Shown: piece by piece, positions 45,672-57,797 of the stretch
Numbering within the stretch: position 1 is the first letter of the stretch
Layout: every line of letters starts with the position of its first letter
NCBI GenBank assembly: GCA_027886185.1
Contig: WOAB01000589.1
Coordinates: forward strand, 4,531,001 to 4,595,000
DNA length: 64,000 bases
DNA from: Rheum nobile
Taxonomy: Eukaryota; Streptophyta; Magnoliopsida; Caryophyllales; Polygonaceae
Direction: 5' to 3'
Made by a program: the position numbers and the translations under genes
Notes under the pieces: model-generated
The model's input: only the letters and a program-made list of their open reading frames with translations
Databases searched by the model: none
What the model was told of the DNA's origin: nothing

Positions 45672-46890
45672 TCCTCCCCTCCTTCAAAAGGATTCGTCCT
45701 CGAATCTGAGTGCACTTCAAGAAATAGGTTTAGAGCACACAAAACTGCACAAAGAAAAACAAGGAAGTGAGGGACCAAGAAGTTCTTAGAGAATGAAGGA
45801 CATGTGTGCGTACACATCTTTAGATCTAGTGAATGCCCATGGAGGAATTTCCATGTACAAGTGTTGCCCAATTTCAGCCTAAAGATATGCTTAAGTATAG
45901 AACACGAAATGCATATGACATACTTGACAACAAATGCAAAGCATAGTACAAAATTTTTCTCATGCAACAAGAATTGTGAATGAGAACAATGATGCACACA
46001 TAAATGCCTAGTTCTACTTGAAGTAGCTGGATGGCACAAAGGCAAGGATTTGTACACATGATTAGCAAGAACTAAAGGCATCCAACAAGTCATGATTTGG
46101 CCAAGAGAACTATAGTGCATACACAAGTATCTAGTTCGACTTCTACATGCAAGAAGGAATGTCAGCACATGCAATCCTCTACCCTTTTCTATATGCTCAT
46201 TTTCAATCAAGGATAAAGGAATTGACAAAGTAGGAACAAGTGTTACTCCCCTGAGATTAGGCTTCATTGGGATGTCTTTCCCTTCATGGTCAAAAGTTGG
46301 CATCTCGGAATGCCCAACATCGGCATTGACCTCTTCTTGGAGTAAAAATGGAAAGAACGAAGGGACCATAGGTGTTGCATCCATCCATGGAGAAGCCAAA
46401 GAATTTATGGAGCTACGCATTACGGTCCGGCAAAGCTTGTTTCTTGTGGAAGAAGGAGATGGTTGCACCACTTCCTCATCCCTTTGTTGTAGCCTCAACT
46501 CCTCTTCATAGATAATAGGGGGTTGCAATTCTGCCTTGAGCTCTACTTCACATTTTGTTGGCTCTAGTTTCTTTTCTTTGGCATCCTTCCTTAAATCCCG
46601 ATTGTCAATAGGCGAGGTCTCCATTGTAGATTCCCTGAAGATCAAAGTTGACTTGGCTCCTGGAAGTGAAGGAAACGACAAGTCTCCTCCAATGTGAGAG
46701 GAGCGGAAGCCTTCAACCACCCTTGTAACACTACTTAGGCGATTCTCGAATGCCACAACTCTAGCTCCCAAGCGTTTAAGGTCAGCTTGGAACTCTTGTT
46801 GAGCCGTCATTATTTCCCCATCAAGGCGGCTCTCTATTCCTCTTAGGGCATCCATCACAGATTGTAAGGTGGGGGCTCATTGATGGTTAA
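45476..46890 (-). pseudogene. Gag-like/tail fusion ORF, copy 1 (frameshifted)
   Basis: Counterpart of the 502-codon ORF at 57554-59062. A 1-bp loss in the G run at 46871-46875 separates the start (MGDHPKESGGGKSALTINE) from the rest, leaving an open frame from MMDALRGIESRLDG (46858). The long middle and DSRTNPFEGGEDD tail remain open, but the 10-bp deletion in LTR 1 replaces the last residues after TRAKAK. One 3-bp in-frame difference (VNADVG against VNAMDVG). See copy 2 for domain notes. Confidence 0.75.
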
Positions 46891-47866
46891 GGCGGACTTG
46901 CCCCCACCGGATTCCTTAGGGTGATCTCCCATGATAACCTAGCAAAAGCACTAAAAGCACAACCACAAAAGAATCAAAGAAAATGGTCCCTTGAGCACAC
47001 ATAAGGGCCCACACAATCTGAATTTATCAAGCACAAAGTGTTCACAAGAAATAGCAAGCTCAAGTGAGGTTACGAGCTAGGTTTATGGGTAGGGCAAAAT
47101 TGGTGTATATTTTCACTACTAAGTCGGAACCACAAGCAAAGGCGAGGAAGGTACCGACCACTATCACACCCAAGCAACCACAAACAATTCAACACCTCAC
47201 GTAAACAAAAGAAAGAAAAGAAAGAAAATTTGCTCTTTAATGGCTCACTTTTTCTATAGCCTCTCCTATTTAGGCCAGGTTTTTCTTGAGCACTTTTCTT
47301 CTCTTTTTTTTTTTTTGAGCAAGCTACAAGTTTTGAAGCTTATTACAATACTGAATTAACAATCAAAGTCTCACAAAATTTCGAGAACAATCACACCAAC
47401 AATCTTTTTTTTTGCACAATTTCGGTGTTGTCTTAGCCACAAGAAATGTAAAAGTGAAATTCCCTTAACCTAAGTCCAAAGCTTGATTTATGCAGCAACT
47501 TAGTAAGCAAGAATGTACACCAAAGTCAAGGTAAAATTCGTGGCTAAGGATTGGCTGCAAAGAGGAGATATTGAATGCTAGCAAATATGGTAATAAAGCC
47601 AAATAAGGAAAGTAATGAACTAGCAAATGATGGCTGATTTGAGTTACATTTTTTTTTGTGTTTTGTAACTGGATTTTGAGCATGCCAACGGTCTCCTTCA
47701 ACCTCAGAAAGTTCAGAAGTTGAAGCAAGCAAAAGATCAAGACAACAATGGAGAAATGCACAAAACAAGGCCAAATTCGGAAGTTAAAGTCTAGACAACC
47801 TAAGCTTGCACTTCTAATGAACAAATTGCACTAAAGAAAGATAGATTTGATGGCCAAACCTTGCGT

Positions 47867-47879
47867 GGATCTGATACCA
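47867..47879 (-). promoter_or_regulatory. PBS of composite element, first internal region
   Basis: Minus-strand TGGTATCAGATCC, two to three bases after the ...CTTGTCA end of LTR 2; resembles the initiator-Met tRNA site used by many plant LTR elements. Confidence 0.85.
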
Positions 47880-47881
47880 CT

Positions 47882-48555
47882 TGACAAGGATCGACTTGGA
47901 TGAGCTTCGGTGCGAGTGCTTGGCCGGTCGTCACCCTTCGGCAAACCGGGGAGACGTCCTTGGGAGCGGGATGTAGGGTGGCGTTGGAGGCGGCTTGCGG
48001 CGGACTTGGTCTCCAATGGTGGTGGAGGATGTTAGGAATGGTGGTGCAAAAGGGGCCTAGTGGCGCCGATGCGAGCCTTGACTTATGGAGGATGGAAGAG
48101 TGGTGGTTTTGGTGGAAACCCTAACGATGGAAGGTGAATTAGGGCTTCGGTTTGAGGGAGGCGTGGAAGCGATGGAGGTGGCGCTTGGTGGTGGTTGGGT
48201 GGCTTGTGAAGTGTAGTTTGAGGGGTGGAAGCGGCGGAGGTGGAAGGTGGAGATATGAACACTCAAAGTTAGATATAACTCACCAACGTTGGATGAACTA
48301 GAGCTTGTGCTTGGATGTGACTCACCAAGGCAAACTGGAAGGCTTTTCTCTGGATTGATATGATTCACAATGCAGGGAAAGAGGTGAACTCAAATGATTC
48401 TCAAAGAGAGCTTTTCTTAATCAAATTCAAGTTGCTAAAACAATACAAAGGGAAGGCTACAAGTAGGCTAGTGAGTCGGCCTTCCTTGCCTTCCAAGGCA
48501 GCCTTCAAGCCTCCTATTAAGGCTCGAAAATGCCTAACATTTAAGCAAATAAATG
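47882..48555 (-). mobile_element. Composite element LTR 2, left part
   Basis: Part of the shared middle LTR, interrupted at AAATG (48551-48555) by the Ty3/gypsy element; continues at 57412. The LTR was complete when the gypsy element entered, since both parts abut without loss. Confidence 0.9.
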
Positions 48556-49419
48556 TGATGTGACCTCGCCTACCATGACAGCTGCAGACGAGGAGGAGGC
48601 TATGAGTCTTAGGTCCTCAGGTCCCATTATTAGAGCACGAGCCAAAGCTATTCAAGCTGCGACTCAATCACTGGTGACCAGACTCGTAGCAGGTCATGGA
48701 CGTCCAACTACAGATGAGGGATCCATTATGAGTTTAGTGACAGTTGGGACGTCTACACAGTCTGCAGAGATCCCGAAGCTTACAGATTAGAGATATTGAT
48801 CGCAATTCGCCTAGTTATCAATATTTCTGATTTATGACATTTTTAGTTTTTAGTCCGGATATTATTTATTATTATTTTCAGCATTTTTAAGGGAGTTTAG
48901 GAGGTCATTTTTATACTTAGAATGACCAGCCCCCTTAGAGTAATTTTTAGTGTTTTATTTGTTTTATTTTTAAACTTTTTTGTTAAGGAAAAGGAAGAGT
49001 CTTCCTTTTACTTAACCTAGCTTTGTAGCCTCCTTTCTCTCGTACGTTGATAATTATACTTTTATGTTGAGAGAAAACCTCCATTGAAGCTCCTTCAACG
49101 TCACCTTGAATCACCTAGTCGAGCTTGCTCCTTCGTCATTCTCACATCAAATCCTTTAGATCTAGGTCGAGCGTGCTCCCTTCATCTATTCCGCTTCCAA
49201 ATCTCCATCTTTTCCAGCCCTATACTGGCCATGAACACCCCTTCATCCCTACGGTCATCCACTCAAATTTCTATCGCTTCCGCAATCGCTTCCGCCTCAC
49301 CATCGTCTTGCAATCTCCATCAAACGCAGACGCCTATCCAAGGAGTTGCTTCGCCCCACTACGGATTCATCACGATCTCATCCGGGACTTGAGACCTTCT
49401 TCATAGCAAGGTCGCATCA
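48556..49419 (+). mobile_element. 5' LTR of Ty3/gypsy element
   Basis: 864 bp. The first ~230 bp, identical in kind to the 3' LTR, correspond to the coding tail of the polyprotein (GPI-RARAKAIQ) and are presumably untranslated here. A GATATTATTTATTATTATTT stretch lies in the middle. TG...CA ends. Confidence 0.95.
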
Positions 49420-49421
49420 AC

Positions 49422-49433
49422 TGGCATCAGAGC
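49422..49433 (+). promoter_or_regulatory. PBS of Ty3/gypsy element
   Basis: TGGCATCAGAGC, two bases after the 5' LTR end; one base from the initiator-Met tRNA complement TGGTATCAGAGC. Confidence 0.85.
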
Positions 49434-51139
49434 CTTCGAATCTATAAGTCGAATCGATTCCTTGCTTATCACAACCTTATTTTCGTGTCAAAAAATAATA
49501 ATAAAAAAAATTTGTTCCTGCATTTTTCTTGATAATTCTGATTGTTATTATTCAGTTCAGTTTTTAGAGTCAACAAAATTCAAAAAAAAAATTCCCCTTC
49601 AAAACCGAATTGATTCTAAACAAAAATTGGGTGATTTTCTCTAGTTCTTCACGGCTCTAGTGAATTTCGTCCTCAAAAAATTCGTTGGCTTGATTTTTAG
49701 AGTTCTTACCTTGTCCCCTACACACAACAATTGCTTCTTGTGTTGATAAATTGGTGATTGAATTATAGATCTAGATTTGCATGCATATACGTTGAATTGT
49801 TGTACTTGACCTATTTGCCATTAATCTGCATCTTCTTTGATCTCTTCGTTTCCCACTTGAATCAATTGAGTGTGTTGGTGTCTAGAATATTTTAAAAAAA
49901 AAATTTTGAGTACCGATCTGCGCAAGGAGGCATCTTTGAAGAATTTTCACCCTTGAAGATTAGGGTTCTTGAGTTTTTGTTGCAATTTCTCTAATTCAAA
50001 AAAAAAAAAGGCTGAGATCTTTCCTTGTAGAAAAAGCCAGATCTGAAGAATTGCCAAAAAAAAAATTATCAATCAAAAAAAATAATCAAGGCAATCAAAC
50101 CCTAGTATTTAGGGAAGGTTGTTAAGGCATTTGCCTTCGGCGCCACACAAGCAGCAGCAGCATCGGCGCCCAGCAAGCCGCGCCCGCGCGCGCGCCCAGC
50201 CGCCCAGCGCTTCTATCCCGGGTGCTTCTGAACCGGGTTAAAAGACCCCCCCGCAGCGCAACGAGCACGGACTTCACAGATCCGAGTTCTTTTCGTGGGT
50301 TCCGAAATTTGCACCCTACGGAAGGCCCTTGGTATTTTTATTTTTTATTTTCTTTCTTTTTGTGTCGATTTCTGCATTCGCTTTTTACAGTTATCCTTCT
50401 GACTTTGGTGTGAGTTATCCGCTTTTGTTAGTTTACAGCTGCTTAGCCGGGACGCCTAGGTTCACACCGGATTAAGTTTTGTGCCTACCGTTATATCCTG
50501 GCGACAACAGTTGAGGTTACTGTAGGGGTATTAGATTGCAGGGATCTGAGTCCTTTTATTTATTTATTTTATTTTTCCTTTTTGTGGCGGTTTCTGCATT
50601 CGCTTTTTACCGTTATCCTTCTGACCTTGGCGTGAGTTATCCGCTTTTGTTAGTTTGCAGCTGCTTAGCCGGGACGCCTAGGTTCACGCCGGATTAAGTT
50701 CTGTGCCTACCGTTATATCCTGGCGACAACAGTTGAGGTTTCTGTAGGGGTATTAGAGTGCAGGAGCTTTTTGTGAGAAAAGCCGAACTTAGGTGGCAAC
50801 GGTGAAGAGATATAGGGTGTGCAAAGCCAAAATAAGGTAATCGTTGCCCTATCGTTATTGATTCATTTACCATTTCCTCTCTCTCACTGTCTTGGCTGTT
50901 ATAGTCTTGTTGGCATATCTAGGCTTATATTGCTGCAATTTATATCTACAATTTGTTTGCTGAGTTATCGTTGCATTTTGTGATTGTTGTGTGATTATCC
51001 TTAGCCTTCCCGCCCTCACGGCCATTTCAGCCTTGTTTTCAGTTGTGATATCTTGGTACTTCGACTTCTCTTTCGTTTCTGTTGCTTTGTTTTTGTTTTT
51101 CCTTTGCTCTGTTGGGGTTTCTGTTGTCTTTTCAGGATA
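49434..51139 (+). other. Leader of Ty3/gypsy element with ~200-bp direct duplication
   Basis: 1.7 kb without recognised coding sequence. A segment around 50350-50540 (CTGCATTCGCTTTTTAC ... GGCGACAACAGTTGAGG) repeats at ~50572-50763 with a period of 222 bp and scattered differences. The short CGCGCGCGCCC stretch (~50180) is the only GC-rich part. Confidence 0.75.
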
Positions 51140-54100
51140 ATGGTGAACTCCAATGACGGACAGGATACGGGTCGGGTCGATCAACTGGCTAATGCCATTG
51201 AGCTTTTGGTGGCCAATCAGCAACGTTCCGACACCGCCATTCAGAGCAACGCGGCTGCCATCGCACGTTCCGATGAACGTTCTGAAGCCAATTTTGCAGC
51301 CATGCGTGACATGCTCAGTAGAGTGATGCCGTCTCCGTCACCGAACCAGCGTGACGACCAGAGTACCCTAGCCCAGAAGCAGAAAAAGGGCAAGGGCGTT
51401 CTGATAGCCGCTCCTCCTACGCAGACTCAGCGGAAAGGATCGCAGAAAGAAAGCAGCGCATCGAAGAACAAGGTGCGCTCCAAATCAGCCCAGTTGACAA
51501 TTCCTGAACACAACTCTCAGGACGAGGACGATGATGAGTCGTCTTCAGAAGAGGATGAACATGTAGATGACAGTGCCGTCAAACGCCAGAGCAGACGCAC
51601 AGAACCACATGCTTCCACCAGCAAGCAAGGGAAACCCTCCACAGCTCGTCCAAGTCGACAGCAGGTAAATTCTGAAACCTTCAATGTCCATTATTTTGCT
51701 GACCATCAGAGTACTGTTTCTCCTGTTGAGTCAGATTCAGATGAAGGGTTCCAGGAATTTGACCTTGAGGATGAGGAAGAAGGGGCCTATGGGTTTTCTG
51801 CAGGTTATCACCCGCCCATACAAGACCCACCAGAGCAGCAGTTTCATCGTACAGGTTGGGTTCCTCCTCCACAGCAGCCATAGAATCAGGCTGCTTATTA
51901 CGCTGTACAGGGTCATCCACAGCTATATCCACAGCAGCGTGTTGCCGGTCCTCCACGAGCGCAGCGACGGCGACAACTACCAGTTGGACAGCAGGGGCAG
52001 GGGCTTCCACAGCAGAATTTCTATGCTCCAGTTGTAGGCCAACAGCGATACCCACCCCCAGCTACGTATCGCCAAGAAATTAAGGTGAAAATCGAACCCT
52101 TCCTTGGTACTTATGATCCTTCTACTTTCATAGATTGGTTGTAGAGTACCTGCCATGTTCTTCAACACTATCAATATGAGGATCATGCGAAGGTGGAGAT
52201 CGTCACCTTGTATTTCCAAGGAGCAGCGCGCACCTGGTGGAACCGACTGGTCCAATAGCAGGCACGCATGGGGTGGCCACCTGTGACAGAGTGGCAACAG
52301 CTAGTGGCGCTCATGACGCGCAAGTACATGCCGACAACATACCGAGAGGATATGAAGACAGCCATTGCACTTGCTACTCAGGGTCGTGATACGCCACAGG
52401 AGTTCTTTGCTCGCTTAGAAGACATGTACTTCAAGGCCGGGGTAAGTGTTACTCCCTCTACTCTACGTACACGTTTTGTAACGGGTTTGTCACAGCCGTA
52501 CAGGGATCAGGTTGACGTTCTGCCAATCCGAGACCTCAACAACGTAGTACATACTGCGCAGAAGCTCTATCTTCAAGCGCAAAGACGTCGACAGCAGCCT
52601 TGGCAGTCTTCGTCTTCACCCTCACCAAGGTATACCTCGAACCCTGTCAATTCTTATCGCACTAACTCTTCTTCTAGTTCTGTGCCTCGACAGGATCGTA
52701 CAGGTATTGCGTCTTCTACGACGCCGCGGCCGGCGCCCCCTTCTTCTGCGCGCCGACAGCCATCGGCCTCTGCTGAGACAGGCCGTACAGATCGTTCTAG
52801 CGATATAGAGTGTTACAGATGTGGTGGGCGAGGACACTATCGAAAGGACTGCCCTAATCAGAAGCGTGTCCTCTACTCTGCCCAAACTGCAGACTACAAG
52901 AGCCTTTCGGATGAAGATGAGAACGTCCCAGAGGAGTCTACAGAGCTGACTGATGAGGTGATCAGGCAGGGCGACCATGATACATACGTCATGCATTATG
53001 CCTTGGTCACCAGACGCGTCCTCAGCGTCAAGGAAGGAGGTCCGCTGGACCAAAGGGAGAATTTGTTTCATGCCCGGTGTCGTATGAAGAATGCGTCGCT
53101 GAGTCTGATAATTGATGGAGGGTCGTGCTGCAACATTATAAATGAGAGAGTCGTCCGCGACTTCAATCTTCAGACGCAACCACATCCTCAGCCCTACGGT
53201 CTGCAGTGGATTTCAGACCAACCAGGTAACAATGTCTCTTTACAGTATCCCGTTACTTTTTCCATAGGACCATTTACATACACTGTTTTGTGCGATGTTA
53301 CCGCCATGGATGCCACCCATATTCTGTTAGGGCGTCCTTGGCTATTTGACCGTCGCGTCTTCCATGATGGGTTTTTGAACAGTTACATGTTCACTCACTA
53401 TGGAAAGCGCGTGACGCTCTTACCTATGACTCCGAATGAGATTTTACAGGACCATGCTATTAGACAGAGGAACAAGGCTATACAGGCTGCAAAGGACGCC
53501 GGAAAACCCCCTCCAGAGTCCCATACAACTTTTCAGCAGAGTTCCCTACAACTTTCTGCAGCATCTTCTTCGGGTAACCAGGGCACTTCAGAACAGGTAA
53601 GTGACCAGTCCATTAGTCTTAAATTTCCTAACTTTAGTGGTCATGGTAAGCAGGTACCTTCTGGAGTCCATTCCGGATTTTCTGCAGCTTCGGACGCTTC
53701 CATTCAGGGTTTAGGGAAGGGCGCTGTCAAGGGTTCTGATCATCAGAAGGGTGGAAAAGGTAGTTCTACGCTGCAAGGCACTTGTGAGCAGCGACTTCTC
53801 TTGGCGCGATGCCGGAAGGTTTCGAACATCATCCAAGGCAAGTCTCCCTGTTTCCTACTCATTGCTCTTCCTACTGCCCTACCTGTTTCAGAGTCCGCAC
53901 TCCCCTCTTGTATTTTGTCAATTTTGCAGGAGTTTCAGGATGTGATGCCGGACGAGTTGCCAGATGGTCTTCCACCACTTCGTGGCATTGAACACCAGAT
54001 CGATTTTGTCCCGGGAGCTACTCTTCCCAACCGAGCTGCCTACCGAACTTCTCCAGAGGAAACAAAGGAGTTGCAAAAGCAGGTGCACGAACTGTTGGAG

Positions 54101-56782
54101 AAGGGGTATGTGCGCGAGTCTCTTAGCCCGTGCGCTGTTCCTGTCATATTGGTGCCTAAGAAGGACGGTTCTTGGAGGATATGCGTGGATTGCCGTGCCA
54201 TCAACCAGATCACCGTCAAATACAGACATCCCATTCCTCGCCTCGACGACATGCTTGACGAGCTACATGGAGCGCAGTTCTTCAGCAAGATTGATCTGAA
54301 GAGCGGCTATCATCAGATTCGCATGAAGGAGGGGGACGAGTGGAAGACTGCTTTCAAGACGAAGTATGGTCTGTATGAGTGGCCAGTCATGCCATTTGGA
54401 CTGACCAATGCTCCTTCTACATTCATGAGACTCATGAACCATGTCTTGAGAGCTTTTCTGGGTAAGTTTGTAGTTGTCTATTTTGATGATATTCTTATTT
54501 ACTCTAGGACTTTAGATGACCATGCTGAGCATCTTCGACTTGTTTTAGAGTGTTTGAGAGTAGAGAGCTTATACGCCAATCTTGGCAAGTGTGTATTTTG
54601 TTCTCCTTCTACAAACTTCCTAGGTTTCGTCGTCAGCAAGGACGGCCTGTAGGTGGATGCAGAAAAGATCCGCGCTATCCAGGAGTGGCCGACGCCCGCT
54701 ACTCCTACTCAGGTACATTCGTTTTTGGGTTTGGCTGGTTTTTATCGACGGTTTGTTCGTGCTTTCATCACTATAGCCGCCCCATTACACGAGCTGACCA
54801 AGAAGGCCGCGTCTATCACTTGGCTTCCACGGCATGATGCTGCTTTTGCCGCCCTAAAGGATGCCTTGTGCCACGCGCCACTGATGTAGCTTCCTGACTT
54901 CACCCGTCGGTTCGAGGTGGAATGCGACGCTTCTGATTTCGGTATCGGAGGTGTCTTGCTGCAGGAGAAGAGGCCGATTGCCTACTTTTCAGAGAAGTTG
55001 TCAGGTGCACAGCTGAACTACCCGACGTATGACAAGGAGTTGTACGCGCTGATTCGGGTTCTAAAGACGTGGCAACATTATCTGTGGCCTGCAGAGTTCG
55101 TGATTCACTCAGATCATGCAACTCTTAGTTATCTGCGCAGCCAGACGACTCTTAACAGACGCCACGCTCGCTGGGTTGAGTTCATGGAGACGTTCCCCTA
55201 TCTCATTGTTCACAAGAAAGATAAGGAGAATGTGGTAGCCGACGCCCTTTCTCACAGGTACGTCCTCATTACTCAGCTTCAGTCTCAGTTATTTGGGTTT
55301 GCATTGCTCAAGGATCTTTATGTTGTTGATCCTTTCTTTTCTACATTCTTTGAGCAATGTAAATCCACTGGTCGTGAACATGCTACGTATTTCCTTGATG
55401 ACGGATTTCTGTACAAAGGTGGGAAGCTTTGTGTTCCTTCATCCTCTGTCAGAAATTTTCTGATTGAGGAAGCACATAGTCGTGGTCACTTTGGCGTGTC
55501 TAAGACGCTGGCATCACTTCGCGAGCACTTATTATGGCCTAAGATGGCCAACAATGTTACGAAGTATTGTCAGAGTGGTGTGACATGCCATAAAGATAAG
55601 GCCAGGTCTAGTCCGCATGGTCTCTATACGCCTCTGTCGATTCCAGCTGGCCCGTGGGAAGATCTTTCCATGGATTTTATCACTGGGTTGCCTATGTCTC
55701 GTTGTGGTAGAGATTCTATATTTATGGTCGTAGACAGGTTCTCTAAGATGGCACACTTTATTGCATGTAAGAACACTAGTAACGCCACTGACGTTGCTAC
55801 TCTGTTCTTCGACAATGTCGTGAGACTGCACGGTATTCTGCGCACTATTGTTAGTGATCGGGACACCAAGTTCGTCGGCCATTTCTGGAGAACCTTGTGG
55901 GGTAAGCTCGGTACTAAACTCCTATTTTCTACGAGCTACCACCCATAGACGGATGGTCAGACAGAGGTGACCAACCGCACTCTTAGAGCCCTCCTTCGGA
56001 CGGTTCTAAAGAGTAACCCACGCCGGTGGGAGGACTTACTGTCTACTGTGGAGTTTTCTTATAACAGGTGCAGGCACAGCGCGACTAAACTCACCCCGTT
56101 CGAAGTTGTCTACGGACGGAACCCGCTGACGCTGCTGGACTTGACTCCCTATCCTAGGAAGGATACAGACAACACCACAACTGACAGATTGGCCGATCAC
56201 ATCAAGGAACTGCACACTCGGACGCGCAACCAGCTGGAGCGCAGAGCAGCACAGTATGCGGACCAGAAGAACAAAGGACGACGCAGGATTGTCTTTGCTC
56301 CTGGCGACTTGGTTTGGCTTCACTTGCGGAAGGAGCATTTTCCTTCCAACCGCAAGTCTAAGCTCGACCAAAGGGGTGATGGCCCATTCCGTGTTGTCAA
56401 GGCCATCAATGACAACGCCTACCAGCTAGAGCTCCCAGACAAGTATGGTGTTCACCCGACCTTCAATGTTGCTGATCTATCACCGTACGTGGAGCCATAG
56501 TATGATGAGGGTGAAGCGGGGACGCTTCACACTCAAGTGGGGAAGGATGATGTGACCTCGCCTACCATGACAGCTGCAGACGAGGAGGAGGCTATGAGTC
56601 TTAGGTCCTCAGGTCCCATTACTAGAGCACGAGCCAAAGCTATTCAAGTTGCGACTCAATCACTGGTGACCAGACTCGTAGCAGGTCATGGACGTCCAAC
56701 TACAGATGAGGGATCCATTCTGAGTTTAGTGACAGTTGGGACGTCTACACAGTCTGCAGAGATCCCGGAGCTTATAGATTAG
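51140..56782 (+). pseudogene. Ty3/gypsy gag-pol polyprotein with seven in-frame TAG codons
   Basis: One frame of 1880 codons from ATG 51140 (MVNSNDGQDTGRVDQLANAI) to TAG 56780 without any indel. Parts in order: gag with capsid (FQGAARTWWNRL; TRKYMP), zinc knuckle CYRCGGRGHYRKDC (52811-52852), protease LIIDGGSCCNII (~53107-53142) with ILLGRPW, RT (VPKKDGSWRICVDCRAIN; YFDDILIYS near 54480), RNase H (ECDASDFGIGGVLLQ from ~54917), integrase (HSRGHFG; MDFITGLP; IVSDRDTKF; TDGQTE), C-terminal RGDGPFRVVKAINDNAYQLE and GPITRARAKAIQ inside the 3' LTR. TAG occurs at 51881, 52142, 52256, 54650, 54887, 55946 and 56498. The integrase zinc site seems to read GVTC where CxxC is expected. The extra start at 51053 adds only a hydrophobic leader and is unlikely. 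Confidence 0.93.
56535..56547 (+). promoter_or_regulatory. Polypurine tract of Ty3/gypsy element, inside coding frame
   Basis: AAGTGGGGAAGGA abutting the 3' LTR; priming site for plus-strand DNA synthesis. In the polyprotein frame it encodes part of QVGKDD, just past the TAG at 56498. Confidence 0.8.
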
Positions 56783-57411
56783 AGATATTGATCGTTATTC
56801 GCCGAGTTATCAATATTTCTGATTTATGACATTTTTAGTTTTTAGTCCGGATATTATTTATTATTATTTTCAGCATTTTTAAGGGAGTTTAGGAGGTCAT
56901 TTTTATACTTAGAATGACCAACCCCCTTAGAGTAATTTTTAGTGTTTTATTTGTTTTATTTTTAAACTTTTTGGTTAAGGAAAAGGAAGAGTCTTCCTTT
57001 TACTTAACCTAGCTTTGTAGCCTCCTTTCTCTCGTACGTTGATAATTATACTTTTATGTTGAGAGAAAACCTCCATTGAAGCTCCTTCAACGTCACCTTG
57101 AATCACCTAGTCGAGCTTGCTCCTTCGTCATTCTCACATCAAATCCTTTAGATCTAGGTCGAGCGTGCTCCCTTCATCTATTCCTCTTCCAAATCTCCAT
57201 CTTTTCCAGCCCTATACTGGCCGTGAACACCCCTTCATCCCTACGGTCATCCACTCAAATTTCTATCGCTTCCGCAATCGCTTCCGCCTCACCGTCGTCT
57301 TGCAATCTCCATCAAACGCAGACGCCTATCCAAGGAGTTGCTTCGCCCCACTACAGATTCATCACGATCTCATCCGGGACTTGAGACCTTCTTCATAGCA
57401 AGGTCGCATCA
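56548..57411 (+). mobile_element. 3' LTR of Ty3/gypsy element
   Basis: 864 bp; differs from the 5' LTR at about 14 positions. Its first 235 bp continue the polyprotein frame to TAG 56780-56782. Ends GTCGCATCA, followed by target duplicate AAATG. Confidence 0.95.
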
Positions 57412-57797
57412 AAATGCCTCTTATTGAGGTTACAAAATGGTGCAAATTAAAGTGTTTCAATGGCTGAATTTAAAGTGCCAAAATAGGAATAAAAGTGCAA
57501 ATATGGAATGCTAGTAACTAGAGCCTTAAATGCTCTTTGTAGGGCCGGCCTCCTTAGGTTTTGTGCTGGTTTGAGGCCTCTTCTTTGGTGATTAGGAGAG
57601 TGGATGGGCCGTCCTCCTTGCTTGCCAAAAGCCCATTAGAAAGTAGGCCTTGATCAAGTGATCGTTGGAGCTCCTTGGCCTTTGCTCGGGTGATGCATAC
57701 GGGCTTGTCCTTCTCTTCCTTGCTCCTTGGCTGGTCCTCCATGCCTTCCTCCTTGTTGAGCTTGTCCATGTCTTGAAGATGGGACAGAATCACATCA
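57412..57797 (-). mobile_element. Composite element LTR 2, right part
   Basis: Remainder of the middle LTR after the gypsy insertion (first 5 bases are the target duplicate). Ends at CACATCA (minus-strand TGATGTG). Contains the end of the copy-2 ORF. Purine tract complement at 57798-57810. Confidence 0.9.

Larger units (their letters stand above)
48556..57411 (+). mobile_element. Ty3/gypsy LTR retrotransposon, 8856 bp, nested in LTR 2
   Basis: Two LTRs of 864 bp each (48556-49419, 56548-57411), starting TGATGTGACC and ending GGTCGCATCA. A perfect 5-bp duplication AAATG flanks it (48551-48555, 57412-57416). PBS TGGCATCAGAGC at 49422-49433, purine tract AAGTGGGGAAGGA at 56535-56547. I count 14 differences between the LTRs (~1.6%), so the insertion is fairly recent. 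Domain order gag, protease, RT, RNase H, integrase fits Ty3/gypsy; no chromodomain is obvious. The coding frame is unbroken by indels but has seven TAG codons. Confidence 0.96.

Noticed and set aside
49084..49406. 102- and 93-codon ORFs in the gypsy LTR as proteins
   Set aside because: Ser/Pro-rich overlapping frames in the non-coding part of the LTR, repeated in the 3' LTR; no support.
51140..56782. Reassigned or suppressed UAG codon in the gypsy polyprotein
   Set aside because: Seven sites including inside RT/RNase H and integrase are better explained by CAG-to-TAG decay; the NDUFA13 gene uses a normal TAA and nothing suggests code change.
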